Positions 34,165 through 43,181 are shown, numbered from the stretch's first letter. The stretch is 64,000 nucleotides of DNA from Devosia epidermidihirudinis (GCF_000971295.1 NZ_LANJ01000011.1:62001-126000); one strand, 5' to 3'. Translations and numbers: made by a program. The notes: generated from the letters alone by a model not told the origin.

Positions 34165-34841
34165 CGAACTTCGACTACTCCGACACCGACTGGGATTCGA
34201 TCAAGCGCCTCTCCAAGTGGTACTCGGGCGATGTGCATGACAGCCTGGAGCAGCTGGGTGGGTGGGGTTACCTCAGCGGCATCTCCCTGCAAGGCGCACT
34301 CAAGCCCGGCCAGGTGGTGTGCGGCCCCGCCGTGACCGTGCAGTTTGAACCCAGCCCGCGCAAGAACCAGCCGCAGGATGTCTATCACCACGCCATCGAC
34401 AATACGCCTGAGGGCGGAATTCTGGTGGTGGACGCTTCGTGTGCCCAGGGCTCGTGCTCGGGCGAGCTGATGAGCTCGGGCGCCAAGACGCGCGGTGCTG
34501 CTGCAACTGTGGTGAGTGGCACTGTCCGTGATATCGCTCAGGTGCGCGGTCTGGGTTACCCACTGTTTGGCCGCTCGCTTTCGCCAGTTTCCGTATCGGG
34601 CAAGATGGAGCCAAAGCGCTCACAGGTTACGATCGATATCGGTGGCGTGAAGGTTTCTCCTGGCGACGTGATTTTTGGCGATATCGACGGCGTTGTCGTC
34701 ATCCCTAAGGCTATGTTGGCGGCCGTTGCAGATCAGGCCGACAAGCTCGGCGCCAACGAAGCCTCCGCGCGGGACCGGATCCTCGGCGGCGAAAAGCTGC
34801 AATCGGTGTGGCCAGTCGAATCCACCTACGCCAAGGGCTAA
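34161..34841 (+). CDS. RraA-like aldolase/decarboxylase family protein
   Basis: 226 residues. The family belongs to the RraA / 4-hydroxy-4-methyl-2-oxoglutarate aldolase fold: SGAKTRGAAATVVSGTVRD near residues 107-125 gives the substrate-binding Gly-Arg-x-Asp set, and VKVSPGDVIFGDIDGVVVIP near 173-193 is the second conserved block. Such enzymes cleave or decarboxylate 2-oxo acids using a divalent metal. It is the last gene of the unit and is followed by a hairpin. With the SDR it suggests oxidation of an imported hydroxy acid, then cleavage of the keto acid; this is inference. Confidence 0.85.
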   Translation: MTNFDYSDTDWDSIKRLSKWYSGDVHDSLEQLGGWGYLSGISLQGALKPGQVVCGPAVTVQFEPSPRKNQPQDVYHHAIDNTPEGGILVVDASCAQGSCSGELMSSGAKTRGAAATVVSGTVRDIAQVRGLGYPLFGRSLSPVSVSGKMEPKRSQVTIDIGGVKVSPGDVIFGDIDGVVVIPKAMLAAVADQADKLGANEASARDRILGGEKLQSVWPVESTYAKG

Positions 34842-34856
34842 TCAGCCAAAAAAGGT

Positions 34857-34880
34857 CGAAGCGGGCCCCTACCCGCTTCG
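34857..34880 (+). terminator. Terminator-type hairpin after the RraA-like gene
   Basis: CGAAGCGGG and CCCGCTTCG pair perfectly over six bases (CCCCTA). An A-run precedes it and TTCC follows, so it may work better on the minus strand, but its place right after the operon end suits a terminator. Confidence 0.6.
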
Positions 34881-35027
34881 TTCCACCTCAGCTTGCCAGG
34901 ACTGACAGCGCTTTGACCGTGTGAGTGCCTCATCAGTTGCATATGAAGGGATCGTGGCATGTTCTAGGAACGTGACTGGTCCAAGAGCGATTCCGGGAAT
35001 ACCGGCGCGGCAATGTGAGGAAGCTAA

Positions 35028-35990
35028 ATGACTGTGGCAATTGTCGGCGGAAGTGGTTTTCTGGGGCGGCATGTGGCGCTACGGCTGCTAGCGCACGGCG
35101 AGAAGCCACTGGTTGTTCACCGAGGCAATGAGCCCGCAAACCTTCCCGACAGTGTGATCATCGCCCATGCCGACCGCGAAAACGAAGCGGATCTCGTTGC
35201 GCTTTTCAAGCAGCACGCTGTTACGACCGTCATCGATATCTTCGCGCTGTCGCTGGAGAATACAAGGGCCGTCATCTCTGCCGCACAGCGGGTGGGCGCT
35301 CGCTATCTTCTGACGAGCTCAGTCGATGTCTACTGCAACTATGAGGGACTGCTGCGCAAGAGCAGTCCCGAGATACAGTTGCTGCCTGCCACGGAGCGGT
35401 CGCCGCTGCGTACGATGCGCTATCCGTATCGCGGCAACTCTCGCCGTCCCCAGGGCGTGCGGGTGGATCTTTTCGAAAACTACGACAAGATCATTATCGA
35501 AGAGGATGTCCGCTCGCGTGACATGGACTTCGTTGTTCTCCGTCCGCCCATGATCTACGGGACTGCGGACAAGCAGCGCCGCTTTGGCTGGATTTACGAC
35601 AATGCAAAGGGCGAAAACTTTGCTATCGATGAGCGGGCTTTCGGCTGGCTCAACTCGTATGCCTATGTCGAAGATATCGCTGAAGCTTTTGCTCTGGCTG
35701 CGAAACACCCCAAGGCGAGCGGCAAGACCTATAATGTCGGTCAGACCGTCGTACGCAGTACGGCAGAGTGGGCGCGGCTGGTTTTGCCAATGCTTGGTAG
35801 CTCGGCCGAGGTTGTCCCTGCTCCAGCGGGCACTGGCGTGTGGGCAGACAGGGCCGATGCGATGGATTTGCGCTACCCATTGACGCTTGACCCGCAGGCC
35901 ATTCGCGATGATCTCGGATTCAAAGAAGTCATTGACGAAACAGCCGCGCTGGAGAGAACTCTTGCTTCCTACAGCCCAACAGCCAATTGA
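35028..35990 (+). CDS. NAD-dependent epimerase/dehydratase (extended SDR)
   Basis: 320 residues. The start has the Rossmann motif VGGSGFLGRHVALRLL. The strand LLTSSVDVYCNYEGLL holds the Ser before the active site, and ENYDKIIIEEDV supplies a Tyr-x-Lys arrangement seen in atypical extended SDRs rather than classical YxxxK. RPPMIYGTADKQRR and AYVEDIAEAFALA are family marks for substrate and cofactor shaping. It probably acts on a sugar or sugar derivative. It lies between the RraA-like operon and the Xre regulator, 12 bases before that regulator's operator. Its partner pathway is unknown. Confidence 0.8.
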   Translation: MTVAIVGGSGFLGRHVALRLLAHGEKPLVVHRGNEPANLPDSVIIAHADRENEADLVALFKQHAVTTVIDIFALSLENTRAVISAAQRVGARYLLTSSVDVYCNYEGLLRKSSPEIQLLPATERSPLRTMRYPYRGNSRRPQGVRVDLFENYDKIIIEEDVRSRDMDFVVLRPPMIYGTADKQRRFGWIYDNAKGENFAIDERAFGWLNSYAYVEDIAEAFALAAKHPKASGKTYNVGQTVVRSTAEWARLVLPMLGSSAEVVPAPAGTGVWADRADAMDLRYPLTLDPQAIRDDLGFKEVIDETAALERTLASYSPTAN

Positions 35991-36001
35991 CCCAAACTCT
36001 G

Positions 36002-36030
36002 CGATCTGTTTAGTCTGACTAAACAGATCG
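36002..36030. promoter_or_regulatory. Perfect operator upstream of the Xre-cupin gene
   Basis: CGATCTGTTTAGTC and GACTAAACAGATCG are exact mirror arms of 14 bases around a single T at 36016. It ends 17 bases before the TTG start at 36048, so a bound dimer would block transcription or translation start. Probably autoregulated by the adjacent Xre-cupin protein, which may also control the peptide-type ABC operon. Confidence 0.75.
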
Positions 36031-36047
36031 ACCGCAGGGAGGGCGCG

Positions 36048-36668
36048 TTGAGCAAAGTCGTTGACGCCCCAACTTTGGGCGAGCGCCTACGCCAAAGGCG
36101 CAAAGAACTTGGCCTGACCACGCGTCAACTCGCCAAGGAAAGCGGGCTCACGGTCGGGTTCATATCCCAGATTGAGCGCGATATATCGCGCCCTTCCCTG
36201 ACATCACTGTACTCGGTTGCGCGCGCTCTCAACACGAGCGTTGACCGCTTCCTGTCTGAAGCACCGCAGCGCCAGCACCAGATGGTCAGCCACTCTGCGA
36301 AAAGAGCCACGTTTTCGCTGGGGCAGACCGAACCTTTCTATGAGTTTTTGGAACCAGGGTTCGATGACGCGCAGCTGAATGCGGTCATCACCCATGTACC
36401 GCCCGGCTTTGCATCCGAGACGGTGCGCCATGAAGGCGAGGACTTCGTCTACCTGATCAGCGGACAGATGATCTACGTCGTCGACGGGGTCGAATACCCC
36501 CTCGATGCGGGTGGAACGCTGCATTTCTCATCACGGCTGCCGCACATGTCCCGTAATCCGGGAACAACGGTCGCCACAGAACTTTGGGTCGGCACCATGC
36601 GGCTGTTTGCCGAGGTGGCGGCACCCAAGAACCAATCGTCATCGCTGTCGGGAACACCAGCGATCTAA
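36048..36668 (+). CDS. Xre-family regulator with C-terminal cupin domain
   Basis: 206 residues from a TTG start at 36048 preceded by AGGGAGG. Residues about 10-70 form an Xre HTH (LGERLRQRRKELGLTTRQLAKESGLTVGFISQIERDISRPSL). Residues about 105-190 are a cupin barrel (VITHVPPGFASETVRHEGEDFVYLISG; DAGGTLHFSSRLPHMSRNPG), likely the ligand sensor. Relatives such as PuuR control amine, amino-acid or peptide uptake. It sits right before a peptide-type ABC operon, 17 bases from its first gene, and has a 29-base perfect operator. Confidence 0.9.
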   Translation: MSKVVDAPTLGERLRQRRKELGLTTRQLAKESGLTVGFISQIERDISRPSLTSLYSVARALNTSVDRFLSEAPQRQHQMVSHSAKRATFSLGQTEPFYEFLEPGFDDAQLNAVITHVPPGFASETVRHEGEDFVYLISGQMIYVVDGVEYPLDAGGTLHFSSRLPHMSRNPGTTVATELWVGTMRLFAEVAAPKNQSSSLSGTPAI

Positions 36669-36685
36669 TTGAGGGAGACTTGACG

Positions 36686-38275
36686 ATGAAATTGACTAGG
36701 ACGCTTACCGCAGCGCTGTTGAGCATGACCATGCTCACCGGCATCACATATGCCGCAACTCCGGCCAAGACGCTGGTCGTGGCTGATGCGCTCGACGACA
36801 TCATCACACTCGACCCGGGTGAAGTGGGCGAAGTCGGCGGCATTATGGCTGCCAACCAGATCTATCAGACGCTGATTGCGCCAGACGTCACGGACCCCAC
36901 CAAGATTTATGGTGTGCTGGCCGAAAGCTGGACGGTTTCGGAAGATGGCAAGACCTTCACCTTCAAGATGAACCCAGCGGCCAAGTTTGCTTCGGGCAAT
37001 CCTGTCACCGCGCATGACGCTGAGTATTCGCTGCGCCGCGTTGTGAAGATGGCGTCGCGTTCGGCCTTTCTGCTGACCCAGTTGGGCCTCAGCGCCGAGA
37101 ACGTTGAAGAGCGCATCAAGGCGACGGATGACGCTACGCTAGTGTTCGAAATAGGCGAGCCCTACGCCGAGTCCTTTGTTCTTTACGCTCTCTCCTCGCA
37201 TAGCGGCGGCATCGTCGACAGTAAGCTCGTGCAGGAGAACGAAGTCGACGGCGACATGGGCAATGCCTGGCTCAAGCAAGCGAACTCCGCCGGTTCCGGC
37301 CCGTTCGTGCTGACCACCTGGACGCCAAAGCAGTCCATTCTGCTCACGCGTAACGAGAACTTCTGGCAGGACACTCCAGCAATGGAGCGCATTTTCTTCC
37401 AGCACGTTCCTGAAAGCGCTGCACAGCGCCTGCTGCTGGAAAAGGGTGACATCGACATCGCCAACAAGCTCGGCGCTGACGACCACGCGTCCATTGCCGG
37501 CAATGCCGAGGTCAAGACCCTCGATGGTAGCTCGGGCGTTATCTACTACTTCGGCCTGAACGTCCGTAACGAGGCGCTCTCAAAGCCAGATTTCGTCAAG
37601 GCGATGAAGTATCTCGTCGATTATGAAGGCATCGAACAGACCATCGGTCAGGGCACCATCAAAACCCACCAGACCTTCGTTCCAGAAGGCTTCCTGGGCG
37701 CTATCGACCACAACCCCTACTCGCTCGATATCGAGAAGGCGAAAGAGCTGATCGCTTCCAGCGGTGTCACTACCCCGGTCAAACTCGACGCTGTCGTGTG
37801 GAACACTCCTCCCTACACCGATTTTGCACAGGCCGCTCAGGCGACCATGGCGCAGGCTGGCATTGAGCTGAATCTGCTCGTTGTGGACGGTCAGCAGTGG
37901 CTGGAACGCTACCGTTCTGCCGACCTCGATGTTTGGGTTGGCCTGTGGGGTCCAGACTATCCAGATCCGCACTCCAACGCCAAGGCGTTTGCGGTCAACT
38001 CCGAAGACACTCCAGACGGTTCGTCGAGCCTGGCGGATCGCTTCGGCTGGGATGCTGGCGACATTTCCCCACGGACCATGGCCGCGCTGCGTGAAAACGA
38101 CAACGACCTGCGTCGCCAGATGTACGAGGACATCCAGCTCGAACACACAGACATCTCGCCGTTCCTCTACATGTTCCAGGAAGTCCGTCGTGTCGCGATC
38201 CGTGACAACGTCAACAATCTCGAACTCGGCCTTACGCTCTCTGATGACCGCTATTGGAAGGTCACCAAGGACTAA
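36686..38275 (+). CDS. Peptide-type ABC binding protein (DppA/OppA family)
   Basis: 529 residues from the ATG at 36686 with GAGGGAG ahead; the frame open to 36584 overlaps the previous gene. The signal peptide ends ITYAA (about residue 24). The fold is solute-binding family 5: VVADALDDIITLDPG, IYQTLIAPDVTDPTKIYGVLAESWTVSEDGKTFTFK, FVLTTWTPKQSILLTRNENFW and NLLVVDGQQWLERYRSADLDVW are family segments. It captures a dipeptide, oligopeptide or another larger solute in the periplasm. A hairpin separates it from the permease genes, so it is likely made in excess. Confidence 0.9.
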   Translation: MKLTRTLTAALLSMTMLTGITYAATPAKTLVVADALDDIITLDPGEVGEVGGIMAANQIYQTLIAPDVTDPTKIYGVLAESWTVSEDGKTFTFKMNPAAKFASGNPVTAHDAEYSLRRVVKMASRSAFLLTQLGLSAENVEERIKATDDATLVFEIGEPYAESFVLYALSSHSGGIVDSKLVQENEVDGDMGNAWLKQANSAGSGPFVLTTWTPKQSILLTRNENFWQDTPAMERIFFQHVPESAAQRLLLEKGDIDIANKLGADDHASIAGNAEVKTLDGSSGVIYYFGLNVRNEALSKPDFVKAMKYLVDYEGIEQTIGQGTIKTHQTFVPEGFLGAIDHNPYSLDIEKAKELIASSGVTTPVKLDAVVWNTPPYTDFAQAAQATMAQAGIELNLLVVDGQQWLERYRSADLDVWVGLWGPDYPDPHSNAKAFAVNSEDTPDGSSSLADRFGWDAGDISPRTMAALRENDNDLRRQMYEDIQLEHTDISPFLYMFQEVRRVAIRDNVNNLELGLTLSDDRYWKVTKD

Positions 38276-38285
38276 AGCCAATCTC

Positions 38286-38311
38286 GGCGTGGCGGCAGCG
38301 GCCGCCACGCC
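38286..38311 (+). promoter_or_regulatory. Intercistronic hairpin between the binding-protein and permease genes
   Basis: GGCGTGGCGGC and GCCGCCACGCC pair perfectly (11 bp) over AGCG, 10 bases after the binding-protein stop. There is no U-tract. This position and strength suit a block to 3' exonucleases that keeps the binding-protein message more abundant than the permease message. Confidence 0.55.
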
Positions 38312-38334
38312 AATCTCTCGATCGGAACCGCGCC

Positions 38335-39381
38335 GTGGCCGCTACTGCATCTCCCCATTTCCTGCGCGCAAGGCGCCTCACCAATGCGCTGGTGACGACG
38401 GCGATCACCCTGCTTGGGCTCGTGGCGCTGACCTTTTTTATTGGCCGCGTCATTCCGATTGACCCCGTCCTCTCCATCGTTGGCGAGAAGGCGACGCAAG
38501 AAGCCTATGACAAGGTTTATTACGCGCTCGGCCTCGACAAGCCGGTCTGGGAGCAGTTCACCTCCTACACGTTCAAGCTGTTGCAGGGCGATTTCGGCAC
38601 ATCGTTCACGACCACCCGGCCAGTGCTGACGGACCTGCTGAGCTTTTTCCCCGCGACGCTGGAACTGGCCACCCTGGGACTTTTGCTGGGCGTCGCCCTC
38701 GGCGTGCCCGCAGGCGTGGCGTCGGCCTACTGGCACGACAAATGGCCTGATCACCTCATCCGCATTATCGGCCTGATTGGCTATTCGGTGCCGATTTTCT
38801 GGCTGGGCCTCGTGGGCCTCTACGTCTTTTATTACAAGCTCGACTGGGTGGCCGGCCCGGGCCAGATTGACGTGTTTTTCGTCGGCATCGTCAAGCCGAT
38901 CACCAACTCCATCCTGATCGACAGCCTGATTGGCGGGCATTGGGATGTATTCTGGAACGCCTTCAGCCACATCGTCTTGCCAGTCTGCCTCGTGGGCTAC
39001 TTCTCTATGGCATACCTTTCACGCATGACCCGCTCGCTGATGCTCGATCAGCTGACGCAGGAATATGTGCTGACCGCACGTCTGAAGGGCGCGAATGAAT
39101 TTGAGGTCGTCGTCGGCCACGCATTGCGCAATGCCGCCATCCCGTTGGTCACCATTATCGCCCTCTCCTATGGCGGGCTCCTGGAGGGATCCGTGCTGAT
39201 CGAGACCGTGTTCGGCTGGCCCGGCATTGGCAACTACATTGCCTCGTCGCTGTTCCGTGGGGACATCAACGCGGTGCTCGGCGGGACCTTCCTCGTCGGC
39301 GCAATCTTTATCATTCTCAACCAGTTGTCGGACGTGCTTTACGCTACGCTCGACCCGCGCACGCGGGAGCTTCGTAAATGA
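38335..39381 (+). CDS. Peptide-type ABC permease, DppB family
   Basis: 348 residues from the GTG at 38335, giving a short basic N-terminus before the first membrane helix. The longer frame from 38254 would overlap the previous gene and the hairpin. It has the DppB core: TLLGLVALTFFIGRVIPIDP near residue 25, the A-T-L-E-L-A-T-L-G-L segment and the EAA loop ANEFEVVVGHALRNAAIPLVTI near 240-265. Six membrane segments. It overlaps the next gene by 4 bases. Confidence 0.88.
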   Translation: MAATASPHFLRARRLTNALVTTAITLLGLVALTFFIGRVIPIDPVLSIVGEKATQEAYDKVYYALGLDKPVWEQFTSYTFKLLQGDFGTSFTTTRPVLTDLLSFFPATLELATLGLLLGVALGVPAGVASAYWHDKWPDHLIRIIGLIGYSVPIFWLGLVGLYVFYYKLDWVAGPGQIDVFFVGIVKPITNSILIDSLIGGHWDVFWNAFSHIVLPVCLVGYFSMAYLSRMTRSLMLDQLTQEYVLTARLKGANEFEVVVGHALRNAAIPLVTIIALSYGGLLEGSVLIETVFGWPGIGNYIASSLFRGDINAVLGGTFLVGAIFIILNQLSDVLYATLDPRTRELRK

Positions 39382-40265
39382 GTGCGACACAGACAGTAGC
39401 CAGTGCAGGCAGCGCTCGCTGGAAGCAGATCGTCAGCTTTTGCCGCCGCTTTGCACGCAATCCGCTGGGCATGTTCGGTCTCTTCATTTTGGTGGCCCTG
39501 CTTTTCTGCGCGGCTTTTGCAGAGATCATCGCGCCATACGACCCATATCTGCCAAACCTGACCGCACGGCTCACGGCACCCGGCGCCGAGTTTCTGCTAG
39601 GATCAGATGAGTTGGGGCGAGATATCCTCAGCCGGGTGATCTACGGTTCCAGACTGACACTCCTGATTGTCGGCCTTGTCATTCTGACCTCTGCGCCCAT
39701 CGGTCTGCTGATCGGCGTTGTGTCGGGCACCTATGGCGGCTGGCTCGACGCGTTCTTCATGCGGGTTACGGACGTGTTTCTGGCGGTGCCAAAGCTGCTG
39801 CTGGCCCTCGCGTTTGTGGCCGCGCTTGGCCCCGGAATCGTCAATGCGGCGATCGCCATTACGCTCACCGCCTGGCCACCCTACGCCCGCATGGCGCGCG
39901 CTGAGGCCTTGGCGGTTCGTAATAGTGACTACGTCAACGCGGTCCGCCTTGCGGGTGCTTCCGAGTTCCACATCATCCTCTACCACATCATCCCGATGTG
40001 CATGTCCTCGGTGATTGTCCGCATGACCCTCGACATGGCCGGCATCATTCTCACCGCTGCGGGCCTCGGCTTCATCGGCCTGGGCGCCCAGCCCCCAATG
40101 CCAGAATGGGGCGCGATGATCTCCACCGGCCGCAAGTTCATCTTCGATCAATGGTGGGTCGCCACGGTTCCCGGCTTTGCCATCTTCATCGTCTCTCTCG
40201 GCTTCAACCTGCTGGGCGACGCTGTTCGCGATCTCCTCGACCCACACCTAAAGGCGCGCTCATGA
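39378..40265 (+). CDS. Peptide-type ABC permease, DppC family
   Basis: 295 residues. The DppC marks are FARNPLGMFGLFILVALLFCAAF near residue 25, LLGSDELGRDILSRVIYGSRLTLLIV near 72-98 and the EAA loop ASEFHIILYHIIPMCMSS near 190-210. GLGFIGLGAQPPMPEWGAMIS is the usual C-terminal block. It pairs with the DppB-type permease and overlaps the next gene by 4 bases (ATGA). Confidence 0.92.
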   Translation: MSATQTVASAGSARWKQIVSFCRRFARNPLGMFGLFILVALLFCAAFAEIIAPYDPYLPNLTARLTAPGAEFLLGSDELGRDILSRVIYGSRLTLLIVGLVILTSAPIGLLIGVVSGTYGGWLDAFFMRVTDVFLAVPKLLLALAFVAALGPGIVNAAIAITLTAWPPYARMARAEALAVRNSDYVNAVRLAGASEFHIILYHIIPMCMSSVIVRMTLDMAGIILTAAGLGFIGLGAQPPMPEWGAMISTGRKFIFDQWWVATVPGFAIFIVSLGFNLLGDAVRDLLDPHLKARS

Positions 40266-41110
40266 CCGGCGCACTCGCAGAAATCCGCAACCTCCGCATT
40301 GCATTCCCCACGGAGAACGGCGGCTGGCATCAGGCCGTACGCGGCGTCAGCTTCAGCCTTGGCCGCGAAAAGCTCGGCATTGTGGGTGAGAGCGGATCGG
40401 GCAAAAGCCTGTCCGGCCGCGCCCTGCTCGGCGTGCTGCCGGACTATGCCAGGGTAGAGGCGGATGTCCTCAGTTTCGATGGCATCGACCTGCTCAGGGC
40501 AAGCCGAGGTGAAAGAAGAAAACTCCGTGGCAGCCGTCTTGGCATGGTGCTGCAAGACCCGAAATTCTCGCTCAATCCAGTGATGACCGCCGGTGCGCAG
40601 ATCATGGAGGCGGTCCGCATCGGCAATCGTCGCATCTCGTCTGCAGAGGCGAAGAAAGCCACCCTGGCCATCCTCGAGAGCCTGCACATTCGCGACCCTG
40701 AACTTGTGTTCGATCGCTATCCGCACGAGCTCTCTGGCGGCATGGGCCAGCGCATCATGATTGCGATGATGGTGGTGCGTGAGCCGGATTTGCTCATCGC
40801 CGACGAACCAACCTCGGCGCTCGACGTCACCGTTCAGATGCAGGTTCTCTCCATCCTCGACGAGCTGGTTACCCGTCGCCAGATGGGGCTGATCTTCATC
40901 AGTCACGATTTGCAGCTCGTCAGTCGTTTCTGTGACCGCATCATCGTTATGTATGCCGGCCAGATCGTTGAAACGCTCAACGCCAAAGAGCTTGGCGCTG
41001 CTCAACACCCGTACACAAAGGGGCTGCTCGCCTGCCTGCCGACCATCGATGGGCCGCTTAGCCCCCTCCCCACTTTGCAGCGCGATGCCGCCTGGATGGA
41101 CACTCTATGA
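40262..41110 (+). CDS. Peptide-type ABC ATPase, DppD family
   Basis: 282 residues from the ATG at 40262, overlapping the permease stop as ATGA. Walker A GESGSGKS is near residue 44, the signature is LSGGMGQRIMIA, Walker B LLIADEPTSALD and the switch His in FISHDLQLV. The C-terminal AQHPYTKGLLACLP is the oligo-HPY element of this subfamily; the cysteine motif of the 4Fe-4S type is absent. It pairs with the next gene's product. It is about 40 residues shorter than typical DppD. Confidence 0.9.
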   Translation: MTGALAEIRNLRIAFPTENGGWHQAVRGVSFSLGREKLGIVGESGSGKSLSGRALLGVLPDYARVEADVLSFDGIDLLRASRGERRKLRGSRLGMVLQDPKFSLNPVMTAGAQIMEAVRIGNRRISSAEAKKATLAILESLHIRDPELVFDRYPHELSGGMGQRIMIAMMVVREPDLLIADEPTSALDVTVQMQVLSILDELVTRRQMGLIFISHDLQLVSRFCDRIIVMYAGQIVETLNAKELGAAQHPYTKGLLACLPTIDGPLSPLPTLQRDAAWMDTL

Positions 41111-41844
41111 CCAACCCCATCCTTTCAGTGAAAGACTTGTCCGTACGCTTCGGCGCGGCGACGGTCGTCGATGATGTCAGCTTCGCCGTCGCCCCAGGGG
41201 AAAGCTTTGGGCTGGTCGGAGAAAGTGGCTCGGGAAAGTCGACCATTCTCAGAACGATCATGGGGCTCAACCAAGACTGGTCGGGAGAAATCCTGGTTGA
41301 TGGGCAGCCCGCCGCCAGTGACTCCCGGCGCAAGTTTGCCCGGCGCGTGCAGATGGTGTTTCAGGACCCATACGCGTCGCTCCATCCGCGCCATCTCATC
41401 GGCAAGGCAATTGCCGAACCCATGCGGATCCATGGGATGGACAATGCTGATGCTCGCGCGCTGGATTTGCTCGACCTCATCGGCCTGGGCCGCAATTTCG
41501 CCTATCGCTATCCGCACGAACTGTCTGGAGGCCAACGTCAGCGCGTCGCGATTGCCCGTGCGCTGTCGCTCTCGCCAAAGCTTCTCCTGCTCGACGAACC
41601 AACGTCGGCGCTTGACGTATCCGTGCAAGCCGAAATCCTCAACCTGCTGAACACGCTGCGCAAAGAGTTGAACCTGACCTTCGTGATCGTCAGCCACAAT
41701 CTCGCGGTGGTCTCCTACATGTGCGACCGCCTTATGGTGATGCAGAATGCCCGCATGGTTGAGAACGTCACCCGGGCCCAATTGCGCAACGGCGAACTCA
41801 AGGCAGACTACACACGAGATTTCGTGGCGGCGAGCAGGCTTTAG
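41107..41844 (+). CDS. Peptide-type ABC ATPase, DppF family, short form
   Basis: 245 residues. It has Walker A GESGSGKST (near residue 38), Q-loop MVFQDPYASLHPRHLIG, signature LSGGQRQRVAIARAL, Walker B LLLLDEPTSALD and switch His IVSHNLAVVSYM. It ends soon after the D-loop region at DYTRDFVAASRL, so the oligo-HPY C-terminal part (about 80 residues in DppF) is missing. A natural stop follows, with no sign of a frameshift after it. Last gene of the operon; the gap to the convergent MFS gene is 54 bases. Confidence 0.9.
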   Translation: MTNPILSVKDLSVRFGAATVVDDVSFAVAPGESFGLVGESGSGKSTILRTIMGLNQDWSGEILVDGQPAASDSRRKFARRVQMVFQDPYASLHPRHLIGKAIAEPMRIHGMDNADARALDLLDLIGLGRNFAYRYPHELSGGQRQRVAIARALSLSPKLLLLDEPTSALDVSVQAEILNLLNTLRKELNLTFVIVSHNLAVVSYMCDRLMVMQNARMVENVTRAQLRNGELKADYTRDFVAASRL

Positions 41845-41898
41845 GTTGAGACACGGCCGGGAAGAATGCAGGTTAGAAGGCTAGTCTGGCGCCGGCAC

Positions 41899-43140
41899 TC
41901 ACTGTGCTTCCGCGGCTGACAGACGAAGCGTTGTTGCCCAGACAATTAGAGCCAAGGCACTGAAGCCTGCCCCGAGTATCGATACTCCGGTCCATCCCGC
42001 TTGTGCATAGGCCATTGTGGAGCTGATCGCTCCAATGGCGCTGCCGATCGAATAGAACACCATATACCCCCCGACGAGGCGGCTACTGGCGTTTGGATGG
42101 CGAGCCAAGATGATGCTCTGATTGGTGACATGGACAGCCTGGACTGCCAGATCGAGCAGGACGACGCCGACAAGCAGCAGGAACAGCAAAACCGGCAACA
42201 TTGCGATCAGGCCCCAAGCTGCAAACAACAGCATCAGGGATAATCCCGTGGTCCATTGACCCAAGCCGCGATCGGCAAGCCGCCCTGCCCCTGCGGCGGC
42301 AATCGCGCCTGCCATACCAAAAAGACCGAACAATCCGATCTGGGTATGGGAATAGGAATATGGTGGCGTGCTCAGTGGCAGAACGAGCGCTGTCCAAAAC
42401 GTGCTGAAGGTCGCAAAGACCAGCAGCGCCAGCAGACCGCGGACCAGCAAGACCGGATCGCGCAGGAACAGCACTGGAATAGAGCGAAGCGTCGCCCCGT
42501 AACTCTCGGTGCTGTTTGGAGAGAGCTGGCGCGGCAGGACACGGATCAGTATCCCAACCATAATCGCGGTAAGAACCGCCGAGGTCATATAGACCGCGCG
42601 CCAGCCGCCGAGATCTGCCAGCAAACCAGCGAAGAAGCGCGCGCCCAGGATGCCGACCACCACGCCGCTCGTCACCATGCCGACGGCTTTGCCACGCTCA
42701 GCCGGCGTCGCCAGGGTCGCAGCAAACGCGACCAGAGCCTGCACGACCACGGCGAGCACGCCCATTGCTGCCAGGCTAGCGAACAAGAACGCCTCCGTCC
42801 TCGCCGTTGCGACAGCAACCAGAGCAAGGACTGACAGAATGCCCTGTGCGAGTACCAGGCGGCGCCTATCCACGAGGTCTCCAAGGGGAACGATGAAAAT
42901 GAGACCCAACGCGTAGCCGAGCTGGGTCAATGTAACGACCAGACCGATCGCAGACGGCGATATCCCGAAATCCTGCGCCATCGCATCAAGCAAGGGCTGG
43001 GCGTAGTAGACGTTTGCGACGCTGAGGCCAGCCGCAGCCGAAAAGATCAACGTGGTGACGGTCGATAGCCCTTTGCCGGCATTCTGGCTCGTGGGGCCTT
43101 CATCGGTGATCTGCACAGTGGTTCCTTTCACAGATTCCAT
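41899..43140 (-). CDS. MFS transporter, probable drug or metabolite exporter (DHA1-like)
   Basis: 413 residues with 12 hydrophobic segments. The first half has the loop PLGDLVDRRRLVLAQGILSV, the MFS G-D-x-x-D-R-R-R motif A, near residue 75. The family is arabinose-efflux/DHA1-like. It is divergent from an HxlR regulator with a small palindrome between them, the usual arrangement for a redox- or drug-responsive exporter. The substrate cannot be told. Confidence 0.85.
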   Translation of the reverse strand: MESVKGTTVQITDEGPTSQNAGKGLSTVTTLIFSAAAGLSVANVYYAQPLLDAMAQDFGISPSAIGLVVTLTQLGYALGLIFIVPLGDLVDRRRLVLAQGILSVLALVAVATARTEAFLFASLAAMGVLAVVVQALVAFAATLATPAERGKAVGMVTSGVVVGILGARFFAGLLADLGGWRAVYMTSAVLTAIMVGILIRVLPRQLSPNSTESYGATLRSIPVLFLRDPVLLVRGLLALLVFATFSTFWTALVLPLSTPPYSYSHTQIGLFGLFGMAGAIAAAGAGRLADRGLGQWTTGLSLMLLFAAWGLIAMLPVLLFLLLVGVVLLDLAVQAVHVTNQSIILARHPNASSRLVGGYMVFYSIGSAIGAISSTMAYAQAGWTGVSILGAGFSALALIVWATTLRLSAAEAQ

Positions 43141-43181
43141 TTCAGTCCTATCTTGAAACCACTTGTCCAGCGGACTTTCTA

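Noticed and set aside
38254..38334. Upstream extension of the DppB-type permease
   Set aside because: It overlaps the previous gene and the intercistronic hairpin and is not hydrophobic; GTG 38335 fits better.
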